DNA of 64,000 nt from Candidatus Opimibacter iunctus (lineage in GTDB: Bacteria > Bacteroidota > Bacteroidia > Chitinophagales > Saprospiraceae). The notes beneath the pieces were generated by a model. The model worked only from the letters and a program-made list of their open reading frames with translations, did not search any database and was not told where the DNA came from. The DNA lies in the NCBI GenBank assembly GCA_016716665.1, contig JADJVH010000010.1, positions 153,351 to 217,350 of the forward strand, written 5' to 3'. The translations under genes and the position numbers were made by a program. This document shows positions 57,130 through 64,000 of the stretch, piece by piece. Position 1 is the first letter of the stretch. Each line of letters begins with the position of its first letter.

Positions 57130-60100
57130 CTACCTCAGCAAAGTGACATCGCCTGAAAATATTTCCCGGTGCCCATCAATCAACTCAATTTCACACTTCC
57201 AGACATAAACTCCGGAAGGTGCCGCCTCGCCCCTGGAATACCCATCCCAACCATTGGTTCCATCAGCAATGAAATCCTTTCCTTCCCATAGTGCTCCGCC
57301 CCAGCGATCATAGATCACCAGGCTTCTCACCATGATCAGGTCGCGCCTGCCGCTGATAGTAAATTTGTCATTGATATTATCCCCATTTGGAGAGAATACA
57401 TTGGGAAAGTAAATCCTTACATCATTATTCACTTGTATGTGCACAGTAGCTGTCACAATGCATCCTTCGCGTGTCCATAGCATGAGCACATAATCTGTAT
57501 TTCGTACAGGTTGGGCCCAGGGTTGCAAACAATCTGTACAATTCAATCCTTCTGCCGGGATCCATTCAATGGAGTCGGGCTGAAAGTCAAGTTGAGGTAT
57601 CAGGAGGATACTATCTCCGAGGTACAAAGTATATTCAGCAGGAAGGGACAACGATGGCTTGTCTTCAAGATCAACATTAACGGTCAGGATCAGGCTATCA
57701 CATCCGGTCTGGGCAGAGTACCATGTGTAGGAATAACTTGAATTAACCACAGGCATTACGATTTCGCCCCACGGCAATTCAATTGCATTTCCAAAACAAA
57801 TAAGTGTATCCAGCGACGATGTCTGTATCATCTCTTCAATGACCTCGATGAGTACAGGTTCCCGCTCACTGACACATCCATCAATGGTTGTATGAAAGGC
57901 CTCCACATAGACAATGGAATCGTTGAGAATATTACTTATCAGTAAGGTTGCTCCCACACCGAGCTGATGACCTCCGGTTGCTGCGTCAAACCATCTGTAT
58001 TCGTATGGTGAACCGCTTGCAGTCAGGATCACTTGTTCGCCAACACAAACAGGGTCTGGTGCTGCGACAATGGGAGTTGCGAGTAACCCAAAGGATACTA
58101 TAAACGTCTCTGTGCTGATGATACATCCTGTGGCATCACTGACGCTAACCAAATAGCTTCCGGCATTGCTCACCACCAGGGAGTCATCCGGGGACCCTGT
58201 ATTCCAGGTATATCCTATACCTGATACTGCAGGATGTAACGTTATTGATTCACCAATACATCCCCTGATATCATGATCGTGTATTTCTCGTGGAGTGACC
58301 GTAAGGGTAAGGGTCACAATGCTATCACAACCTGTCACATTGATCAGGGTATCATTGTAACTACCTGTCGTTGTCAATTGCAGGCCATCAAAAAGATACG
58401 TGTCGCCATTACAAATGGTTTCTGCAAACTGGCTGCCTGACCGTGGATAAAAACTAAGGTTAACAGACAGTATACTATCACACCCACTCGGATGTGCATT
58501 GGGTATGATCACACTGCCCGAAGGATGGTCTATATCAAACAACTCTCCGGAGACGACGATACTTTCTCCGGCACAAATTGTGGTGGTAATATCTCTTTTG
58601 GCACTGATGGCGCTGATCATGATGGTATCAGTGATTTCGCATCCATCCTTTGTGATACTGACCCAATACGAGCCTGGCGTGCTGATCGTTCTGACAGGAT
58701 TTGTGGAGTTGTTATCCCATCGATAAGTAGCTACTCCAGGTCCCGGCACTGAAGCATTGATGGTGACCGGACCTTCATCATTACAAATAGAAGCATCCTG
58801 TAAAGGCACATAATTGCCAAAGGCATCATTGATCGTCACATTGATAGTTACCGATGTGGATGTATTGAGCGCAGTGTTGGTCACGGTGAGGGTGACAGGA
58901 AAAGTTCCCACTCCCGTCGATGGTGTCCAGACAGGATTAGGATCTGTACTTGTGCTGTCCGGAAACTCCCATAGGTAGGTGATGTCGTCTCCTGCTGTGG
59001 AGAGGTTATTGAAGGTGAAGATTTCACAATCGGTAGCATACGTAAAATCAGCTAATGGCTGATTGACGTCTACTGGAATGCAATCCGGATCTGTATTGTC
59101 TGCTGCCGTGATCGTTAACACAATCGTACCGGTTACAGATTCATTACTGACCCTTTCAGGCAGGGCTATCTGGACATAATAATCTCCGGGGGAGAGGCAT
59201 CGTTGGGTGATGATATTACTGCCTATGGAGCTACAGGCAATCGGTGTGAGCGCGCCACAAGACCCGGAGAAAACACGATATGACAACTGACCCATGTCGG
59301 CAAGGGCAAGATTTTCAGTTAGCTCAAACGTGATGTCCATCTCAGGGGCAGCATTTACGGATACGCGAAACCACGAGGTCTTCTGTGGTACAGGTTCATA
59401 CAAGCATCCCATTCCCAGGACTGATGACTCTCCATAATCAGTACCTATCGTATGGCAATCCGGTATCACTGTTGCTGATACAGGAGTAAAGCTTGGTACG
59501 GTCAAGGGGATAGCATTTTTACAAAAATCACCCGGTGTTTCCGTGAGCTTCATAACCACCCGGTAAGATTGAATCGTATCTATCGTAAGTCCACAATGCC
59601 GGACTACCATATAATAGATACCAGGCTCTATACAACTTCTCAACCATGAATGGTTATCTGCTGCTACAAACTGCGCAGCGAGTGCTAATTCCTCTGTGAG
59701 TGGCGACCCTGGTGTGTTTTCCCGCCATACAGAAATGTCTCTCGGGTCTGTATGCCAGCCACTGGAACCTCCGGTTTTTTCCAAAGCTGTGTAAAATTGG
59801 CCTTCATCGGCTACTTCAAATTTAAACCATGCTGATTTACCGGTTTCAAGACAAGGTAAGGCAGGCAAAGGATCAGTGACATTTGGTGTGTAGCAGAGAA
59901 GGGAAAAATCTGTGCTAAAAAAAGTATTGCCGGTTGCCAGTGGTTGGTCCGTATAGGGAGGCACGGTTTCTACAAATCCATTGATAACATTAGCCGTGTT
60001 GCGCTCATCATAGTCGGCAATGAATGTTGGTCTTGGATCGTATTTGATAGAAACAGAAATCGCCTGATTGGGATAGGCAGGCGGATTGGGCGAATCGTCT

Positions 60101-63100
60101 GCATCAAAGCTGGCCACAATATAATAGCGGACACTATCACGAAGACATCCGCTCTTGGTAAAAATCACTTGGGCCGGATCAGCATCACAAAACATATTAA
60201 CATTCTCTCTGATCAGTTTCAACCCAGGCAAAATGGTATCCTGGGGAGTTATAAGATGGGCTTGCAGACTTGCCCAGGGAATGCTTGCATCTGCTTCGCT
60301 CTCATACACAGCCAGGAGGGGCTGCCTGATGACGCCGCTTAATACCTGCGTTTGCAGGGTGCATATGCCTGATCCTGAAAGCTCAAACGTATACCATAGA
60401 TTACGCCATGGTTGTAAAACAGGAGCAGGAGGCTGTCCGTTTAAAAATTGTGGTTTGGGCACACCCGCTGGCTGAGCATAGATCAGTGGATTTAATTGCA
60501 GCGCGCAACGCGTCTCTTGTGGATCCTTTGCTGTGGCACCAGTGGTACAATAGAATTTGTCCCTACTGGGGGCCTGGCCGGGAATCGGGCTTACATCACC
60601 AAATTTTCCATTCACAAACACATTGGTGCGTGGTATCTGATCAAAATCATACGCATTCCATACATGATCAAATCTGGATTCTTCTGCCTCGTCTACATAG
60701 ATAGCCGGTCCAATGGATGCTCCTTCGTGGGTATCGTTTGCCATAATGGCGATCGTATATTTCCCTGGGGGAAGATCACAAATCTGTCTATAATATACTC
60801 CGGCACTCAGGCACTGATATACAGGAGGGACCGTTAACAGGAGTTCCGGCTGCGCATTGACATCAAACGGAAATACTTCAGTATAAAAGGATGGATCTAT
60901 GTTCCGTATCTGTACAAACGATGGCTTGGTGATTTCGAAAACATAAAAAGATATACGGTTGTATCCGGGGGCACACGGTAAAAGACTGTCAGCAATAAAT
61001 GGTGTGTCGGGCAGGCAAAAGGTGTCCCGGGGAAATTGATAAATATTCCATGTGGTAATATTTGGATTGGCCATAGGTGGCGTAGTCCAGTCTGTTATTC
61101 CCGCCTGATAAGCTATTTCGGGGCGGTTATAGTTTGGTATGATCGGAGGTTCGAGTGTAAGGACGATTCTCGTTGTTTTACCCACATCCCGCGGATCACC
61201 CTGGTATTCTGCTATGTTGCTGACCACCGGATTCCATACTCTGTTGTCTGTGTAGTTTGGCCCCTCACCATAAGAGACGATGGTATACCAACCGGCTGGC
61301 AGCGGATTGCATGGATCATACAATTGGACATAGGAAAAAGCACATTCCCCTATCAATGTGAGGGTAGCTGCCGGGTCTGATGCCTGCCCGCTAAACAGGC
61401 TTATGACAGTTGTGTTGTTGCCTGTTTCTCCAATCGTCACCAAGGCCGGTACTGGAAGGAAGAATTCACGGAAGACAAGTTTTTTTCGCCTTCCACACGG
61501 GGGCATATTGCCGATATTATCTTCACAGGAAAATACGTCAGGTCCGCTTATATAGGATGCCGGTAGATTAGTGCCGACGGTGATCAGCTCGGCATTGGGT
61601 CGGCTGTCGTGAATGGTTTTATGCACATTGAATACGAAGCCCGGGTTATCGCCCATGCCTACATGATCTTCATTCCCAAGGCTGGCCAATGTGTAGGTTC
61701 CCGGAGTAACGCAAACACAAAATCTATCTATCCCATCAGGTATGATCGTATTATCATCCTGATCAATGCAAAACCCGGGATAATCAACCAATCCGGGTAT
61801 TTCCTCACCGGCTGCATGCGTGCCCGCCGCTGTAGCGAGTTGGTTGGCATCCCCCTCCATGAAAGAATAGACAATCTTGCCCTGGGTGCTGGTATCTGTT
61901 CGCAACCCGGAAATGGTGAGTAAGCCTGAATCATCTGTACCATCTGCATTGGCATCGCCTATGACTGTCTCCCGATAAATGGCCTTCACTACATCGGGAC
62001 ACGATACATTGTCAGGAATGACCGTGTTCTGGCAAATGAAGACTGCGGGTTGTGTTGGGTAGGGGATATTTTCCTGCAGGGCATTCATGTTATTGATGGC
62101 ACTGAAATTGCCTGGCGCATCCAGCCTGAACAAACCAATGGATGGGAGCGCAAAAACAGTAAAATCCATAGTGAACTGTGTACCGAGACAACCGTAAGTC
62201 CATGATTCATCAAAACCACCCATCTGTGTATTCGGGTCACTTGAACTGGACAATACCTGAATAGCGTAATCGCCTGGCGGCATACATTTATATTCAAATT
62301 TTCGTCCTGAAAATTCAAAAAGCATATCGGATGCCGGACTTGGTGAGGGACATGTGTTTCCAAGGGTTGAACCAAAAATCCTTGTTTGAAAATCACCCCA
62401 TAGGACACTGGAATTGATTTCGAATTCTACATCAGCATCTTCGGCTAAGGTAAAAGTAGCCCAGGTGGCCAGATCAAATCGCCTTTGATTAATACCTGTA
62501 CCTATGACTACGGTACCAGAATTCGGGTTTGCCGGAGGGCACACATTGTCAATGATAAATGAAGAGCAATCGTACCGGTCCGTCCAGACCGTGGTAGTGC
62601 CGGCAACACTTTCCGCCAGTGTCCCGAGTTGATTTGATGCCAATGCCGGCGGTAGCACAGGCATGGGCCATCCGGTAGCAGACTCACCCCGTTGTTGGGC
62701 ACTAAGGTTTATCTCACGGTTAAAATCCTTATCAAATAAAAGGGAGAGGCTGTATGTTGTATTCGGCTTGAGCAAACAGGGGAGTTCAATATGACGGGTA
62801 TGATTGTCAGGGATCGTCATTCCACAATCAATCTGGGGCAGCGATCCCGGTGATGTGTTGCGCACATTCCCTTCCAAAATCCGGTAACCTGCTTGTTCGG
62901 TATTGGAACCTATACCAAAATAAAATATCAGCAGATCTACTGAACTGCCTGTAGTAAATACATACCAGGAGCTTTGCAGGAAGTCGGCTCTGTTGGCAAT
63001 TGGAAGACAGTCGTTCTCACCCGGATCATCCAGGCTCTGGCACTCTATATCATGGTTGCCAGAAGAAACCTGCGCTTGCGTGAGTGGAATTCCGGCGTTG

Positions 63101-63654
63101 AATACAAATGCATCCGCAGGACAATCATATAGTGAAGTACTTGAGCTGGGACATGCCAGTGTCAGAATAATAAATACAGAGGCTATGCTGTTGGCTGGTC
63201 CTGTAACCTGGACACGATATAATCCAACCTTGGAACATGAGTTGGTTATATCTCCACCTCCATTTGCCAATAGAGTTCCGGTAAGGAAATTGGACTGTGG
63301 CAGGCAGCTGGTTGGTTCATAGACGGTCACGGCTACATTTCCCAGGTTGCTGCCACCCATATTTACGCTCAGGCTTCGGTGTGTCGGTACAGCAAATTCA
63401 TACCATACGGATCGTGTGTGGCCGGACTCGGCAAAATACTCGCCTGCCTGTGCAGTGGCCATCGAGAGATCTGATGCCGTTGATGTGAACGTTCCATAAT
63501 CAAACCCCGATCCACTGATGGGGATTTGTATGGCATTGGCACAATTGTCATTGGCCGGTGGAGGGTTAACGCTTGTTGCATAAAGTGACAGGTGCCAGAC
63601 TGTGCTACCAAGCAACATCAGAAATCTGTAAGAAAAAAATTTGGGGTTGGCCAT
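57130..63654 (-). CDS. Giant secreted protein with PKD domain and T9SS type B (CHU_C) sorting domain
   Basis: 2174-residue exported protein with signal (FLMLLGSTVWHLSLYA). Residues ~30-1500 form many repeated beta-sandwich modules with CxPPGxYxI/ALCLxPGxYY-like ends (RCMPPGDYAIQV, RCLSPGDYYVQIAL, SCIEPGIYYMVVRH), similar to bacterial pre-peptidase C-terminal-type domains. A PKD domain lies at ~1538-1615 (DITYLWEFPDSTSTDPNPVW). Ig-like modules follow, including GPGVATYRWDNNST and GYTWNTGSPDDS. The last ~90 residues are a gliding-motility-associated C-terminal domain (IYFPNVFSPNGDNINDKF...YDRWG...NGWDGYSRGEAAPSGVYVWK...). It should be surface-attached or released through T9SS, as an adhesin or matrix protein. 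It is convergent with the monooxygenase-like gene, 21 bp apart. Confidence 0.88.
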   Translation of the reverse strand: MANPKFFSYRFLMLLGSTVWHLSLYATSVNPPPANDNCANAIQIPISGSGFDYGTFTSTASDLSMATAQAGEYFAESGHTRSVWYEFAVPTHRSLSVNMGGSNLGNVAVTVYEPTSCLPQSNFLTGTLLANGGGDITNSCSKVGLYRVQVTGPANSIASVFIILTLACPSSSTSLYDCPADAFVFNAGIPLTQAQVSSGNHDIECQSLDDPGENDCLPIANRADFLQSSWYVFTTGSSVDLLIFYFGIGSNTEQAGYRILEGNVRNTSPGSLPQIDCGMTIPDNHTRHIELPCLLKPNTTYSLSLLFDKDFNREINLSAQQRGESATGWPMPVLPPALASNQLGTLAESVAGTTTVWTDRYDCSSFIIDNVCPPANPNSGTVVIGTGINQRRFDLATWATFTLAEDADVEFEINSSVLWGDFQTRIFGSTLGNTCPSPSPASDMLFEFSGRKFEYKCMPPGDYAIQVLSSSSDPNTQMGGFDESWTYGCLGTQFTMDFTVFALPSIGLFRLDAPGNFSAINNMNALQENIPYPTQPAVFICQNTVIPDNVSCPDVVKAIYRETVIGDANADGTDDSGLLTISGLRTDTSTQGKIVYSFMEGDANQLATAAGTHAAGEEIPGLVDYPGFCIDQDDNTIIPDGIDRFCVCVTPGTYTLASLGNEDHVGMGDNPGFVFNVHKTIHDSRPNAELITVGTNLPASYISGPDVFSCEDNIGNMPPCGRRKKLVFREFFLPVPALVTIGETGNNTTVISLFSGQASDPAATLTLIGECAFSYVQLYDPCNPLPAGWYTIVSYGEGPNYTDNRVWNPVVSNIAEYQGDPRDVGKTTRIVLTLEPPIIPNYNRPEIAYQAGITDWTTPPMANPNITTWNIYQFPRDTFCLPDTPFIADSLLPCAPGYNRISFYVFEITKPSFVQIRNIDPSFYTEVFPFDVNAQPELLLTVPPVYQCLSAGVYYRQICDLPPGKYTIAIMANDTHEGASIGPAIYVDEAEESRFDHVWNAYDFDQIPRTNVFVNGKFGDVSPIPGQAPSRDKFYCTTGATAKDPQETRCALQLNPLIYAQPAGVPKPQFLNGQPPAPVLQPWRNLWYTFELSGSGICTLQTQVLSGVIRQPLLAVYESEADASIPWASLQAHLITPQDTILPGLKLIRENVNMFCDADPAQVIFTKSGCLRDSVRYYIVASFDADDSPNPPAYPNQAISVSIKYDPRPTFIADYDERNTANVINGFVETVPPYTDQPLATGNTFFSTDFSLLCYTPNVTDPLPALPCLETGKSAWFKFEVADEGQFYTALEKTGGSSGWHTDPRDISVWRENTPGSPLTEELALAAQFVAADNHSWLRSCIEPGIYYMVVRHCGLTIDTIQSYRVVMKLTETPGDFCKNAIPLTVPSFTPVSATVIPDCHTIGTDYGESSVLGMGCLYEPVPQKTSWFRVSVNAAPEMDITFELTENLALADMGQLSYRVFSGSCGALTPIACSSIGSNIITQRCLSPGDYYVQIALPERVSNESVTGTIVLTITAADNTDPDCIPVDVNQPLADFTYATDCEIFTFNNLSTAGDDITYLWEFPDSTSTDPNPVWTPSTGVGTFPVTLTVTNTALNTSTSVTINVTINDAFGNYVPLQDASICNDEGPVTINASVPGPGVATYRWDNNSTNPVRTISTPGSYWVSITKDGCEITDTIMISAISAKRDITTTICAGESIVVSGELFDIDHPSGSVIIPNAHPSGCDSILSVNLSFYPRSGSQFAETICNGDTYLFDGLQLTTTGSYNDTLINVTGCDSIVTLTLTVTPREIHDHDIRGCIGESITLHPAVSGIGYTWNTGSPDDSLVVSNAGSYLVSVSDATGCIISTETFIVSFGLLATPIVAAPDPVCVGEQVILTASGSPYEYRWFDAATGGHQLGVGATLLISNILNDSIVYVEAFHTTIDGCVSEREPVLIEVIEEMIQTSSLDTLICFGNAIELPWGEIVMPVVNSSYSYTWYSAQTGCDSLILTVNVDLEDKPSLSLPAEYTLYLGDSILLIPQLDFQPDSIEWIPAEGLNCTDCLQPWAQPVRNTDYVLMLWTREGCIVTATVHIQVNNDVRIYFPNVFSPNGDNINDKFTISGRRDLIMVRSLVIYDRWGGALWEGKDFIADGTNGWDGYSRGEAAPSGVYVWKCEIELIDGHREIFSGDVTLLR

Positions 63655-63930
63655 AATGGTCAGCTAGTGGATAATAGACACGGAAAGTTTCGTCAACGCA
63701 TCTCTAAAGTTATAAATTGAAGTTGGTAGTAGCATCTATAAGCTCAACAAGTAACCAGTACAAAATAGAAAAAGTAAGCTATTTGTCATAAAGATGGTCC
63801 TTTTGCTTTCTCCCCATGCCCTCTAATCTGGTAACATCAAAATATTTTATATATATCAATCGCCCCTTTTTAGAAAACGTGTATTACATATTGCCTTACA
63901 GACTTTGCTTTATTACATGATTTTCACTCT
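63655..63930. other. Upstream region of the type B T9SS gene
   Basis: No gene is seen. On the minus strand TAACTTTA (near 63710) is one mismatch from the TAnnTTTG -7 box and lies about 55 nt before the start. The rest is AT-rich without a repeat that I can name. Confidence 0.35.
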
Positions 63931-64000
63931 TTCCTATTTCACTCTTCTTTCTTCACTTTTCATTTTTCATTTTTCACTCTTCCCTTTTCTCTCTTCACTT
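63931..64000. repeat. Ten tandem TTCNNNN heptamers
   Basis: From 63931 to the window end every 7 bases begin with TTC: TTCCTAT, TTCACTC, TTCTTTC, TTCACTT, TTCATTT, TTCATTT, TTCACTC, TTCCCTT, TTCTCTC, TTCACTT. The tract probably runs on beyond the window. It is the longest of the heptanucleotide tracts found here. Confidence 0.8.

Noticed and set aside
1..64000. tRNA, rRNA or known riboswitch
   Set aside because: No TTCRA-type T-arm with a matching acceptor stem, no rRNA core sequence and no riboswitch core was recognised by eye; a covariance-model search would be needed to exclude small cases.

Overview
The window is typical of a chromosome from the phylum Bacteroidota, most likely a Saprospiraceae- or Chitinophagaceae-like lineage. 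The main reason is that five genes end in type IX secretion (T9SS) sorting domains: four of type A and one of type B (CHU_C/gliding-motility-associated). SprB repeats, PKD domains, DUF5777, and promoters of the form TTTG-N19-TAnnTTTG support the same placement. I see no tRNA, rRNA, CRISPR array, transposase or phage gene. The assignment is an inference from gene families, because no marker gene is present.

Layout. Positions 1-9030 are accessory. They hold an AbiEi-Fic fusion, a HepT toxin with an HTH-nucleotidyltransferase (MntA-type) antitoxin, an AT-rich island with a DUF2075 ATPase facing a phospholipase-D-like protein, a secreted Ycf48/BNR-repeat protein, and a convergent VbhA-like antitoxin/Fic pair. 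Positions 9300-13950 hold two YtxH paralogues, an S41 lipoprotein protease, an outer-membrane-like protein and long repeat-rich spacers. Positions 13900-19060 are a TetR / ABC transporter / HlyD / TolC export operon whose ATPase domain has lost most of its catalytic motifs. Positions 19140-20430 are a small membrane-stress-type cluster (holin-3_6-like, YtxH). Positions 20900-30570 carry metabolic and surface genes: ATP-grasp ligase, aldose 1-epimerase, OmpA/SprB protein, a HigBA module whose toxin has an internal stop, a Gfo/Idh/MocA oxidoreductase, a DinB-like protein, an inositol-phosphatase-like protein and a MacB-type permease. Positions 30600-45520 hold a frameshifted secreted beta-helix protein, NhaA, AlkD, an M1 peptidase, a small glycan set (glycosyltransferase, epimerase, methyltransferase), aminopeptidase P, two secreted proteins and a GT39-like transferase.

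The most striking part is 45642-57108. One minus-strand run encodes, in order of transcription, a 1950-residue T9SS protein with six type-1 copper (cupredoxin) domains, two haem-c (CxxCH) envelope proteins, an OB-fold protein, a YceI protein and a DUF5777 beta-barrel. Facing away from it on the plus strand are a thioredoxin-like CPVC protein and a CxxCH protein fused to a copper-monooxygenase-like domain whose copper ligands appear lost. Together they look like an envelope-to-surface redox or copper system; this is inference. A 2174-residue T9SS type B protein follows.

The spacers are rich in palindromic dispersed elements and in short tandem repeats with a 7-base period (TTCNNNN, CTATGCY, CTCCTTG, CCTATTT-like). 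These recur at unrelated loci and look like a property of the whole genome.
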